In this document: piece after piece, positions 14,501-27,218 of the stretch | Layout: the number at the start of each line of letters is the position of its first letter | Numbering within the stretch: the stretch's first letter is position 1 | Source of the DNA: Hirudinaria manillensis | Lineage: Eukaryota > Annelida > Clitellata > Hirudinida > Hirudinidae | Direction: 5' to 3' | Assembly: GCA_034509925.1 (NCBI GenBank) | Contig: CM067535.1 | Coordinates: forward strand, 7,870,701 to 7,934,700 | DNA length: 64,000 bases | The notes under the pieces: generated by a model | Seen by the model: the letters and a program-made list of their open reading frames with translations, nothing else | Told to the model about the DNA's origin: nothing | Database searches by the model: none | Made by a program: the position numbers and the translations under genes

Positions 14501-17500
14501 TCCATGTTTTCGTTGCGATGAATGTCAACGTGTATTTTTAAAGCACCTCCTTTGAAGATCATCTGAGTCATCTCTCTCTCTCTCTCTCTCTCTCGTGCCA
14601 AACACTAACAAATACAAGCAGAATCTACTCGTAATCAAAATCATCATCAGCCTCATCAACAGTATCATCATCATCATCATCGACATCAATTTTGGATTAG
14701 AAGTATAAGCACTTTTTGAACAATCATTTCCATCAGAGTCATCAACTTCTTTTTCACAAGTAATTCAAATAATAATAATAATAATAATAATAAGCGTCAT
14801 CACTTCAAATGTACAAGTTCTGTTTTGAAGTATTTATGAATTATTATTGGGACATGTACATCTAAATGAAATATTTAATCTCTCCACAAATGTAACCAAC
14901 AACAAAACATATTCTATATAAAAACAATATAATTGAACTTAAATATGTCATTGAATATCCACAGAATCGAGTTCAGAAAGGAAGACTTCCCCTAAAAATA
15001 TCCCTGCCATTGGAAATTCCAAAAAATCTTCTGAAACCACCGTTCAGAATGCAAAATTAACATCTACCAAAACCAATCTCAAGCCGGACAAACCTCAGAA
15101 ACCAATGGCTTCAAATTCCACGCCAAAAAATGTCTCCCGAACTCCGCAGGCGTCGTCGTCTTCATCTTCTGTCCAATCGAAATCCAGGCTTTCAGAACTG
15201 TCGCCCAGAAAAAACTCGATGCAAAACAAATACGTCTCCCCGAAACTGCACACGAACCTCGTCGGCTCCGCGGCCAAAGCCCGTTCCGTGAACGTCTCTC
15301 TGAACCACTTGGCCGAGGTTCGCAGAGCCGATCGGACGGTTCCGCCGGCGAGTTCCAGTTCTAGCTCTCCGAAGACGAAAGACAAAAGTTTAAGTCCCGC
15401 TGGATCGGATGGAAAACTGGGGGGCGTTGCCAGTCAGGGGAAGAAAACAACTCCCAAGAACCTCTTTCAAAGCTCAATCGATCTGAAATCCAAGGTTCGT
15501 TAAGAAATATCATCCATTTTGGAGATTAAATCAGCTTTTATCAAATTAAATTAAATTAAATTATTTACGCAACAAGGTCTTGATCTACAAATTACGTTTA
15601 TAAATATTTTTAAAGATCCATAATATACGTATGACATATGAGCTTTCAATTGTTTCTATTTTGTAAGAGAAATGAAAGTTTGAAAACGTAAAATGTCAAA
15701 AGCATTGTGCGCGTGCTTCGACAGGGAGAAGCCGGCAATCCTCCCGTCAAGTCTCCTTTCAAGAAACCACTTCCGCTGAAGAGACCTTCCGTCACTCAAG
15801 AGTCTTCGAAAGCCGTCGGAGGCGTTCCCAGGAGGGCCAGCGTGAACGTCCCGACCGTCGTCTCCTCCAAGGACAAGCAGAAAGTCGGAGCCGGAAATTC
15901 GAACGCGTCCAATCCTTCCGCTTCCGCCGTGAATCCTGGTCTTCGCCCTGCTGTCAAGAAGCCCGTAGTTCCTCCTAAACCTGCGTCGTCGTCGTCTCGC
16001 AACAACCTCCTCCACGCCAAATCCAACCCCCCCGGCAAGAATCCGCTGGCGGTCGTCGGCTCGTCCGACAAGAGCTCTCTCTTCGAAGGTTCCTTCGACA
16101 AGAGTTTCGGCAACGTCAAAGAGCTCGGTTGCCGGGACGACCGGTCCGCGGCGAGGCTGGAGGAGAGACTGACCCAACGTGACCTTCAGATCAGAAGGCT
16201 CAAGGTCGACCTCTGGAAGTCCACGAGGGCTTTTGAGGCCCTCTCTGTCGTCGTCAAGTACTTTGAAACAAAGGTAGCGGCAACTCTTTCTTATAAATCG
16301 CTGGCAATTGATTTTGTTTGTGGCAAAGAATTGTTTTTTTTTGTTGTTGTTGCTGTGTCTTTATTGAATTATAGCCTTGGCTTCTTTAGATCTTTAATCT
16401 TAAGATCTTCTCAGATTCGTTCTGATGAATCTTTGTTTGAGTTTTGCCGTGAATTGAAATCTGCGTTATTGGTTAATGGTTCCTTTCTTATGATCATGAA
16501 ACATAAATTATAACATATTGTCTACCTGAACAGGTTGATAGGAAACACATTGGTCTCATGTCCACGACCAAGAAACTCCATCAGGCATCCTCGACGTTGG
16601 GTTCTCTGAAGGAACAACTCAGTTAGTTTCAAAGTCCACTTTTAGTTGAATTTATTAAGCCATTATCATAAATATTGATTTTAAGGATTGCAAATATTTG
16701 TATATGAACGTGGGATGATGTGTTGTTATTGACATGCAGATGCCTTTGATGATGATGATGACGACGACGACGATGATGATGGTGATGATGATGATGAATT
16801 TTTTGAATCATCAGACATGGTGACCCGTCAGAGGGAAAGTCTGTTGACGGAGTTGCAGAGATCGGAGGAAAGACATTCCAAACAATTGGATGACATGCGG
16901 GATTCTGTCAACGCCGAAAGAATCATGATGGAGAAGGAGGCTGCCAATAAGCTGGAAGCAGAGCTGAGTAAATGTGAGTTTATTATTGTTATGGCTGTTG
17001 TTTAATTGGTTTTATTATTATTTTTTAATTATTATTAATATTATTATTATTTTATTTATTACTATTATTATTTATTATTATTATTATCATCATTAATTAT
17101 TATTAATATTATTATTACTAATTTTTATTGCAATTAATTTATTACTTTTTTATTACTAATAATGTTATGATTATGTTTTTTAATCAATTATTTATAATTT
17201 TTATTTTTCTAAATTTAAGATTTTATTTTTTGATCTTTCAGTGAACAAAGTACAACTTGAGAGCATTTCTTTGCTGAAGTCCAACCACAGGAAAGAGGTC
17301 AAAAGTTCACGAACACTTCGTGAATTATTTTTATTTATTTATTTATTCAACAATATTTAAACAAAACTTGTTGGAGTAAAAGAGTAAATGAAAAACTTGT
17401 GGTCAGATCCATAAAAAATAAATTTATATTTAAATTAGTTAGATTAATGTCTTATAATAAATAATAAACTGTCTTATAATAAATAATAAACTGAATATGA

Positions 17501-19544
17501 AAACGAAATGACTGTCGTCGTCGTCGTCATCATCGTCATCATCATTACCATCACCGTTACTTGCAGTTGGATCAGTTGCTTGAGAATCAGAAGAATGAAT
17601 TGAAGGACAAGGAGGATGAGAAGATTGAAGAAGTTAGAAAGATCAATGAACAGCATGAGAAGAAATTGAGGAGTAAGCATCGATGATGATGATGATGATA
17701 ATGGTGGTGGTAGTGGTGCTGATGATGATGGTGATGGTGGTGGAGCTGGTGATGATGACGACTATGATGATGGTTTTGTTCGTTAAACTTTTTGGTGGAA
17801 GGTGATGACCAAAAGTAAATTTTGTTATTATTTTTATTATTATATTATTTTTATTATTATATTATTTTTATTATTATATTATTTTTATTATTATATTATT
17901 TTAACCTTGTTTTTGCAGGCGTCTCGAGCGATCACAAGCACCAATTGGACGACTTGACCTTCAGATTCGAGCAAATGAAAATGACGCTTCTGGTTTGTTT
18001 GACGTGAACTTTCACTTTCCATTTAACCACATCATCATCATCATCATCAGTTGTTGTGAGGGCAGTCGGGTACTTTTGCTAACTTCATCTCTTGAGTTAT
18101 AATAAAAGTAATATTAATAATAATAATAATGATAATAGTAGTAATAATAATAATGATGACAATAATAATGATAATAGTAATAATGACAATAATAATAATA
18201 TTAATATTGATGATAACAACAATAACAAAACCTAAATCAATAAAGAAATAAGAACTTAACTATCACAACTTCCAAGCAGTGGTGTGTATATTATTTTCCA
18301 TATATTATTTTTTTTTATATTTTTGTATAAGTAATATTTTTCCGGAACGTAATGCCATAATCAGCGATGGTTCGTCTATCGCAGGAGAAGGTGGAGGTAC
18401 TGAGGTCGGAGTGCGACGATCTGAGACGTCGCGAGTCGACCTTCATGGAGTCGTGTCAGAGGGAGGCGGAGTCGCAGGTCCAGTCGTGTCTCGTACGTTA
18501 CAAGCAACTGCCGCAGGAGATCGAAAGTCTGAAGGCCGTGCTGGAGTTGAGAAATCAAGAGGTTCACGAGCTGAGGACGTCCAACTTGGAGAGGCAAAAA
18601 GAGGTTCGGTTTTTTGGAATTCGTTGATTGATTTGGCTAACAAAGTAATTAATTTCAATTCTGGGATTTAAAAATTATTTAGAAATTAATTTAGAAAAGT
18701 GATGATGATTAATTGGGAATTCATGAGAGCACCAGTCTTTTTATCTAGTTTAATCTAATTACATCTAGTCTCGTTATATTTATAAAAGGAATGTTGATGT
18801 TATTTTCAATCAATGTTACCAAACGTCGACATGTTTACGTTAACGTTTTTTTTTGTTTTGTTTACATTTCTTTTCGTCCAATCAAAGCACGAGGAACTGG
18901 AGGAAAGCCGTAGAACGATACACTTTTTAAAGCAGAAGATCGAAAATCTCGAAGCGATCGTGGACATGAGAGGAGACTACGAACGACAACTTTCGGAAAA
19001 GCATCAACTGCTGCTCAGGAAGCTGGAGAGAGAATCGAAGGCCAATAAAAGGCTTTCCATGGACAACGAGGAACTCCAATGGAGGCTCGACGCCGTCGCT
19101 CGCCTGCCTCCGCCTCCCGTCCGCGGGACGCAGTTTCCGGCTGCGATGTCGTCGTCTTTCACGTCGGGAGTGACGTCCCTCGACAGGAGACACTTCAAAA
19201 GCGAAGGGAGGCCGTCGAGCCTCGGCGAAAACGGCGAGCGGACGTCCCCCTCCACTCCGATGTCCGTCTCCGCCGTGGACGTCGCGGTTTCCGGATCGCG
19301 ACGGACGGACGTCTTCGAGGAGCAGCCGGGCACTCCCTCCTTTCTGAGCTTCGCTCCCCCGAGGCACCAAGGCGCTCGGCCCACGAGGGTCCCGTCGAGG
19401 GGCTCCAAGAACTCGGTCTCGGCCCCCGGCAACCGCCGCAACGAGGCGGGTTCCGCCTCGGGCGTCTGCGCATCCGGCGACGGCAACAAACTCCAGCGAT
19501 CCGGAACCTACAGTCTGAAGGACGTGGAAAGAGATGCCTCGTGA
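5732..19544 (+). CDS. MTUS1: MTUS/ATIP-family microtubule-associated protein
   Basis: Twelve exons: 5732-7097, 10680-11279, 11764-12921, 14965-15494, 15725-16273, 16534-16621, 16815-16973, 17242-17297, 17567-17672, 17919-17992, 18385-18603 and 18888-19544. Phases are compatible throughout and give about 1,853 residues. The C-terminal coiled coil (exons 5-12) carries family motifs FEALSVVVKYF, EIESLKAVLELRNQEVHEL and ESKANKRLSMDNEELQWRL, which closely match the end of human MTUS1/MTUS2. Exons 1-5 are disordered and rich in Ser, Thr, Lys and Pro, with poly-Asp (near 10914-10940) and poly-Asn (near 12772-12838) runs. A candidate EB1-binding SxIP motif (SSIP) lies at residues 236-239. MTUS proteins bind microtubules and act as AT2-receptor-interacting scaffolds in vertebrates (family knowledge). 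The ATG follows CGA with no other upstream Met in frame. The exon 8 donor (GAG/GTCAAA) and the exon 7 acceptor are the weakest calls. The symbol marks the family, since MTUS1 and MTUS2 are vertebrate duplicates. Confidence 0.9.
7098..10679. other. MTUS intron 1 (3.6 kb)
   Basis: A long AT-rich intron. It contains a GC-richer island at about 8550-9450 with small signal-peptide-like reading frames on both strands (see findings) and ends at a (TAAA)n tract just before the exon 2 acceptor. Nothing else in it could be assigned. Confidence 0.6.
10617..10653. repeat. (TAAA)n microsatellite
   Basis: About nine TAAA units, 27 bp upstream of the MTUS exon 2 acceptor. Confidence 0.9.
11518..11571. repeat. 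(ATT)n microsatellite in MTUS intron 2
   Basis: About 17 ATT units with one GTT interruption. Confidence 0.9.
13740..13990. repeat. Possible tRNA-derived SINE fragment in MTUS intron 3
   Basis: This GC-rich island in an AT-rich intron has a Pol III A-box-like TGGTTAAGTGC at about 13782-13792 and a B-box-like GGCTTCGAATCC at about 13817-13828, at tRNA-like spacing. The minus strand is open for 105 codons across it, which looks incidental. Copy number elsewhere in the genome cannot be seen from here, so the call is tentative. Confidence 0.35.
14211..14360. repeat. 20-bp minisatellite, about 7.5 copies, MTUS intron 3
   Basis: Tandem units resembling AGTTCTTTTGTACTTGTATT, with point differences among older units and near-identity in the last three. 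Confidence 0.9.
14571..14594. repeat. (TC)12 microsatellite
   Basis: Uninterrupted TC dinucleotide run in MTUS intron 3. Confidence 0.9.
17005..17130. repeat. Degenerate ATT-rich tract, MTUS intron 7
   Basis: Interrupted ATT/TTA trinucleotide repeat occupying much of the intron between the exons ending at 16973 and starting at 17242. Confidence 0.8.
17830..17899. repeat. 17-bp tandem repeat, four copies, MTUS intron 9
   Basis: Four identical ATTTTTATTATTATATT units ending about 20 bp before the exon 10 acceptor, so the array borders the polypyrimidine tract. Confidence 0.9.
18112..18232. repeat. Degenerate AAT/GAT tract, MTUS intron 10
   Basis: Imperfect AATAATAATGATAATAGTA-type trinucleotide repeats. 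Confidence 0.75.
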
Positions 19545-19786
19545 ACGTGCAAATCTGCGAGTCTGGTTTTTAATTCTCATCAAAATCGATCCTTTATTCC
19601 TTGCTGGCATTGTTGTTCTTCTTGTTTTTTACTTCCAACTAGTCTCAGAAGTACCCCCTCGAAGCCATGAGATTTATGCTTGTACTTATATATATATATT
19701 TATATCTCTTATAAAACAAGTACAGTGTACTAATAATAATACCTTTCCTTATTTTGGTGGGTGATTTCCAATTTATGTTCTTTTAA

Positions 19787-19792
19787 AATAAA
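19787..19792 (+). terminator. Polyadenylation signal of MTUS gene
   Basis: AATAAA lies about 240 bp after the MTUS stop at 19542-19544 and is the first hexamer downstream on this strand. Confidence 0.55.
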
Positions 19793-22701
19793 GAACATTT
19801 TGAAGAGATTAACTTCCATACTTTTATTATAATCATTACTATGGCTGCTACTGTTACTAGTTATTATTATTATTATATTTATTATTATTACTAATAATTA
19901 ATTATATTACCATTAAACCTTTTTCTCTAGAGCTTGTGACATTTAATTTGGACATATTTTGTCATTTACATTTACCTTGGAAATGTTAGGTTAACAAATG
20001 CAAATGTTTTTCGATTGCTTTTTAATGTCTGTGCATGGAACTTAAAAGGAAGCAAAACAAAATATAAATATGTTTTTATCAGTTTTTCTTCTGATTAATC
20101 TGATATTTATGAGTCAGATTATTAAATTGGATTTTGTTTAACAAGGCTCATCATGCATCATGGTAGATCTTATATTCTTATACCTCAAGTGGTCAGTTCT
20201 CGGAAATTAATCACCCTGTCTGCCTGTCTGTCTGTAGGCTCTAAGAACCTCTTAGAAAAAAGGTCACACTTTTATATGCAGCATTAAATAATTTGCTAAG
20301 TCATAGAAAAAAAAGCTGAAAAATTGAAAGTTTTAAGTTGTTAATAATTTTAAATTGGTTAATATTGTAATAATTAAATAATAATATTAGTTAATATTTT
20401 TCGATTATTTTTCTCTTGCTGGTTGTCATGTCTCGTGTGTGAATTTAATTTGCTCGAAGGTTTTGCACATTATTTCCTTCTTGCATTAAATTAAACTTTC
20501 TTTGCATTTGCAACGAATGCAAAATGGTTCTCAATTCTCACATTATGTAAATAATAATATTGTCTTGCCTGATTCTGGTTGTTTTGCTTTGGTGATGCAC
20601 CATCTGTCGTTCCACGGTGGTGAAAGTTTAATGTATTTTAATTTTAATTTTTCCAATTAATCTCAATTTTTATTTTTTTTTTGAGTTGTAACCAACAAAT
20701 CTTAATAGAAATGCTCATTACTTGTTGTTAATCAAAGTCACAGTTCTAGGATCAAATGCAATCAAAAGCGAGTCCAAGATTAGCTGGCTTAATCATTTGT
20801 TGCCCAGATTTTGATCAGATTTTTTTCGTAACATTATCATAATTTATAAAATATCATATTAATACATCACTTCCAAAGTCTTTGCATTGCCAAACTCTGC
20901 ATCGAGTCAGACCCCGGCTGGCATTGGTCTGGTCACTGAATACTAATTTCCTGTTCGTTTGCATCTCCTTTAAATTTTCCAACATCTCATTTGAAATGTT
21001 CATATGGCCTTAGTGAAATGTTCTGAGTTGTTTGGAGACTTCTGAAAATTTGTGTCCGTGTGCAAGAGATCAAAGGTCATTAACAACAACGGCCAGAATT
21101 ATCCACCCTTGTTACGTCATTCGATTGATTGTCTTGAATAGAGTCATTTGCCTATTCATGCTCTGGCCCGGTTGTGATTGAAGTTGCATTTTGACCCAAT
21201 TGACCTTGTTTTTAAAGTCCCTGGATCGGATTCTATTAAATTTCGACTCAAGCTATTGCAGGGGTGTTATTCTATTCATTAAATTTGAAATTTTGTGATT
21301 TTGTCTTGCTTTTCTTATCTGTGTATAAACAGTTGACCTTAGGTTTGAGTAGTTGACCTTTTTTTAAGCAGATAAAACAGGTAAAGTTGACCTTAGGTTT
21401 GAGTAGGAGAAATGCAGGTAACTGGAGAAAGTCGTTCAAATTTCCATTTTAAAACTTATTATTTATTTTTAAATTTAGTATTTGTCATTCATTTTCTTTC
21501 CCCTCCTCAACTTCTGCGAAGGTTTTCTTTATCCACTGCTGCTACAATGATTTAGCATCATGTTTTGTTCTTACAGATGAGTAATTGGTGCGCACATATT
21601 CTTTGAATTCGACTTTTTTGCAGTGGCATCTGAGCCGAAATTCAAGACCGATTTATTGAGGGGAACTTTTTCTGAAGAGTTGGGAGCGGAGCGAAGCTTG
21701 CTGGAATGTAATTGAACGATAAGTAGCATACTTAATCTCAGAGTTCGTAACACTTAATTTTATCGAACAAAAAAATATGGGACATCCGTAATTTTTGGCG
21801 AAGCAATTTCGTAAAGCTTCAATAATGCCATTGACTGATTAATATTAATAATAAATATCGCAAGAATATATCTCTAAAACTTTTTATAGACCTAGTTCAA
21901 TTCTAATCTCAAAAGATGTCTTTTATTAAATCATACCGCAAATTATCACTCAATTACGCGCTAGGAAAAGGAGCGTCACTATAAATTTGATTACTACAAA
22001 ATAAAATATTTACTGTTAAATTTTGAAGTAATCCTTGAAGATAAAATTAATGGTATTTGAAATCAATAGTGTCTTCTGCACTTTTGCGACTTTCAAGCGG
22101 ACAACGGTTTGATTTAGCGGGCGTAATTAGCGTCTAAACAAGGTTTACATCGTGATCGGACGAGTATTTACAATTCGAATTGACTGAATTTGTCTTTAAT
22201 AATCATTTGGCGCTAGAATCAATTATTTCCAAGGTCGGATATTCGTATTTTATACCTATGAATGCGAAGTTGACAAGTGGACATTGATTCTCATACGCTC
22301 AATTTTGGATAATGACTTCTCCAAAGAAGGGCCAGAATTGGGTGATGTGCAACACAGTTAGCAGAATATATTTTTTGCTTTTGATATTTTTCCGTATCTA
22401 TGAACGCTTGGCTTTACAGCCTATAAACAAGAAGTTTGATGATCGTTCATGATATTTACAAAACTTAAAAAGAGAAAACAAAAGCTCTTAATTCGAATTG
22501 ATTTAAACAAGATTAGACAATTAACAGCCCATGAATAATATTTGGATTGGCTTTACAGCCTATAAACAAGAAGTTTGATGATCGTTAATGATATTTGCAA
22601 AACTTAAAGCGAGAGAACAAAGGCTCTGAATTCCAATTGATTTAGATAAGATTAGACAATTAACAGCCCATGAATAATATTCGGATTGTTATTCGCTTCA
22701 G
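19793..22701. other. Intergenic region between MTUS and STK31
   Basis: Mostly AT-rich with no recognised gene. It contains a minus-strand exon-like segment at 21575-21700 (see findings) and a 139-bp tandem duplication at 22410-22687. The STK31 promoter and any 5' exon should lie near its right end. Confidence 0.5.
22410..22687. repeat. 139-bp tandem duplication
   Basis: Two copies starting GGCTTTACAGCCTATAAACA at 22410 and 22549, differing at roughly a dozen sites, directly upstream of the first recognised STK31 exon. Confidence 0.9.
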
Positions 22702-22979
22702 CCATCATCATCAAGTACTGACATTACATTACCTCCAGCCATTTGTCAGGTAATCCATTGGGAAACAAGAATTTTTACTATAATATGAAGTTTCAGGCTA
22801 TTAGGAGATATTGCAGTGCAGTAGTATTACAATTACACTTCTTAATATCAATTATTAGTTGGTGAAAATGATGTTAAATGAAAATGTTAAAATGACAAAT
22901 AAATGCTTATAAACACGCAGATAAATTACATATCTATTTATAAGGTATTATATAATTAAATTACTTTCTCTCTCTGTAG

Positions 22980-25900
22980 AAGGAACTTGTAATAACATAT
23001 GTGGAATCACCATGTACTTTCTGGGGAACTCTGGCCAGTCAATTAGGGAAGCAACTCGACATTGAAAACAAACTTTCAGGTCTATGCGACTCTCTTCCGA
23101 GAGTTAAAAATACTCTCAAGCCTGGCAAGGTGGATAAATATGCAAAAATAATTTGCAAAGTTTTTAAATTTAATAAGCTCTCGTTAATGCATTCAACATG
23201 TGACCACATGTACTTTCTAAAGTACATTCTATAATCTCAGATTTCTTGATAAAAACTTCAGATGTTGCTATATCCATTCCACAATAATTATAATAAGATA
23301 ATTATTCTCATAAATATTGTCAGATGTATGCCTGCAAATACAGTTATGATGGTCTTTGGTACAGGTGTAGGATCTATCAATTCATCAGCAAAACACAAGT
23401 ACATTTTCTCTGCCAATTTAAAAAAATATTAGGACAATATATTGGTATTACTAACCAATTAACGTTAGAAACCTTTACAATCTAATGAGTTATTACAATT
23501 TAAACTCTACGAAAGGTTGAAGTGTTGTACGTGGATTATGGAAACAGGGAGGTAGTTTCCAACAACTCACTGGTTGAACTTCCACCTGATGTTGCCGACC
23601 TCCATGTCCTTGCTTACCCTTACTGGCTCCTAAGGGTTAAGAACATAGAGACCAATGATGCCGTTGAAAAGGTTTCTAAATGAAATTAATTTATGATTAA
23701 TTTTGCTTGTTTATGTTTTTTTGGCTCTCAAGTTTTGAATCATACTAGTCACAAGTCATGAATATTTATCATGATATTATAATCATAATATATAAAAGTC
23801 CGACAACAGTTTATGGCCAGTACATTGTTTGGAAGATGCTAATGCAATGGTCGTGACATTTGTTTTTATTTACAAAATGAGACACTAAATGTTCCTGAAA
23901 AGATCCGTTAGTTCGTGGGTGATGCCATTAAATCCATCATGACTTCATGACTTACCCGATAATACTGTATAGCTTCTACTCAATCGTCCAAAAGCTGTTT
24001 TACTGGCGATGTCAACATAATATTATCGGTTGAGTAAACTAATGTCTCAGGGCATTGAAATTATGGAGGACTTCAAGAACTCGACGAATCTCAATGCTAC
24101 GTTGTACTCGAAGACCAAAGAGGGTATCATACCAGTCACTGTGGTTCTGGATTCGGGAGAGGACTTGTCTGAACTCATGGTTGAAAGAGGCATCTGTACT
24201 TTCATGACAGATGATGAGATGAGGCGAGTTCAGATACTTTAACCTTTGCATCGCTATGATATTATGACATATCGTGGTATGTCATGGCGTCTCACGGTAC
24301 CTTTCCTATATTGATTACATTTGAATGTTGTCAAGTGATAGGCCAACAAGTGCCTACCCAAAGCTAGTAACCTATCCCAGACTTTAACCTATTCTGAGCC
24401 CCAATTTAAATCATGACCCTGCTTACGAAACCCTAGAAATGGGGGTAAATATCAAAATTTGAAGAAATGGTTTTTCTACATCACCTCTCCAGGTGTCCTT
24501 ATGATGAAGACTGAAGCATATAATTCAAGGATGAAATTTCATAATAAAAAGATATTTCGCCTGCCAGGATCAAGTTCAATTCATCGATAATAGAAGCGGG
24601 TTCTAAACACGGAATGTACCGAGCCGAGAAAACCAAATCGGTCCTTTCTGCCGGTGCTTCTCACCTGTCAACAGGGGTTGGAATGAACGCGGCTTATGCA
24701 AAGGACAGGGTGGGTTGCCAGGACGAAATGCATTGTTTATATTATATATATATATTATATATATATTATATGTATATAACGAACGCTTAGCTTTCCTTAA
24801 CACAGACCATGGGAATGAAGACCTCTCGAAATGCAGCTTCGTCGCCAGTGGTCGACACATCGTCGATATCACCGTCGAGTCTGAACATGGCCAAAACGTC
24901 GCCGAGAGCCAAATCGAGGAGTCCCGTGAAGTTGGTGAAGCTGAAGAGCATGTCGGTCAGGAACGACGGACAGATTGATTACGTCACTCAGAATATGAAA
25001 GGAGAGGAAGGTGATGGCAGGCAGGGTGGCCAATTGTCTCACAAGAAGAACATTGAATATGGGTATGTATTAATATGGCTATATATTAACGTGTGTATGT
25101 ATTTATATTAACCTGACTATGTATTAATATGCCTATATATTAATATAGGCTAAGTATTATATATATATAAATATATGGTCTTCTATTGTATTCTTTCTTT
25201 CTATTGGAATATCCTTGCCACTTTTCTATGCGACAGTAGATCATTGAATGTTATTTTGGTAAAGATGATAAAAGTCTCTTTATCTTTATTATTGCTATTA
25301 TTTATTATTATTATTATTACCGTTATAATACTTACAAGGATTTAAACTTTAATATGCGTTTGTTAGCTGCATGTATTGATTTGAATAGGATCGAACAGCT
25401 GAGCTGTGAGTTGACAGAATCAACTAACGATGTCCTGTGCCTGCAATTGGCAAACTGCAACTTAAAGCAAGATCTTGATGAGTGCAAGATTCAGTTGAAG
25501 GTGACTCAAAACACATTTCCAATTGTGGTTCTTTAGGGAACCTGTTTAAAATTTTATTTAAATTATTATTATTATTAAATTATTTCATCACATTTATTAG
25601 GCTTTGGAGGATATTGCAAACAACAAGGATACACTGACTTCATCAAAGGTTAGCATCAAACATTGGTGTTCCAAAACTCGTTCTTGTATTGTATTGTATT
25701 GTATTGTATTGTATTGTGGCATACAATGTGGTAATTTCAGATGAAAAACATGTTGTTAGAAGCAAAGAAGGTGTCTAGATTGAGGTTGGTTGAATGCTGA
25801 TGTTTTTGACGTGTTAAGGGGAATGCTCTTAAGAACTTGAAGTGTCTTAGAATTAAACATTTTTTTAAGGTTTAAACACGTTTTTAATTATTTGATTTCT

Positions 25901-27177
25901 ATTAGAAAAAACAAACAAACAAACATAACTTTTGTTTGTGTTGCAAGAATTCGTGAAGAAGAAAAAGAAGTGATTGCAAGATTTGCGTAACGAGTTGAAG
26001 TATTATTAAGTCCGATTTTTATGCAGAAAAAGGTTGCAGAAGCAAAATGAACTGAAATTCGAATTGGACAAAGTTGGTGACATCCTAATATCAGTCCAGC
26101 CATCAAATCCGATGCTCAGGAAAATTGCATCCGTGCAGGCTGTGTTTGATAATCTTCAGAGGAAGATAAAAGCTAAAAACTTAATTGATGACGTAAGTAT
26201 ATATGTACAAATTCTAGTACTGTTGTCAACAGATGCAACGATTTAAAAACTAGCTGAGTACTTTTTTTGAGGTGTCTTTGAATCTTAAGGGTATTGGCTG
26301 GTATTACTGCTCTCTCTGTCTCTCTGTTGTCAGTTCGTGTGTTGATATCCTGCAATCCATTCTGCTTAAATATATTTTAAATAATAAATTTAAATATATT
26401 TAAATATATTTTAGATAATAAATTTATGCCTTATTTTTTAAATTCACTTAAATTTCAAAAACTTAAATTTAAATTTGTTATTCGAAGCTTAAATTAAGAT
26501 TGATCATAAATTGAAAAAATAATTGTCCATTATTGGCAGGAATTGGCCAAATTGATATCAGCTCGGGATTCTGCGAGGAAACTCCTTTACGACGACCTCG
26601 AGGAGTTTCTCGTGAAAGTCTCTCAATATCCGCTCGAGGAAGCTTTCAATAAAATCAAGGTGATCGGCTTGCCTATATCCATTCATTCGTTCGTTCGTTC
26701 GTTCGTTCGTTCATTCGTTCGTTCGTTCATTCGTTCATTCTTCGTTGTTGTTGTGGTAGTTGAGAGTTGTTGTTGTTGGTGTTGTCGTCGTTGGAAAAGG
26801 AAATCTTTGGTCATGTGGCATAGTAAACTTCGACTGACATAAACGTAACAATAGCGATACATTTAAAATAACAAAATAAACATTTATGAAGTAATAAATA
26901 AATAAATAAATAAATTATGTTATGATGGATTGCTTCAGGAAATTCTCCTGGCTCTGTCGATAAAGCCCGACCAACTGAGGGAGCTGGAAAGAGGTGGATC
27001 GTCTGTGGCCGATGGATTGGATGATTCATCATCCTGTGCTGAGCTGCCTGAAGACAAGTTCCAGACGGCACTTCTCACTTATAGAGCCTGGAGGGTCACC
27101 GCCATATTTATCAAGAATTATTATTATCAATTATTATGTTATATTATTATATTAATGGATAATATTCATTTGTTTTA

Positions 27178-27218
<41 letters not shown>

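Noticed and set aside
15656-16177. Minus-strand frame of 173 codons
   Set aside because: Antisense to MTUS exon 5.
18927-19610. Minus-strand frame of 227 codons and overlapping frames
   Set aside because: Shadows of the GC-rich last MTUS exon, whose sense frame matches the MTUS family.
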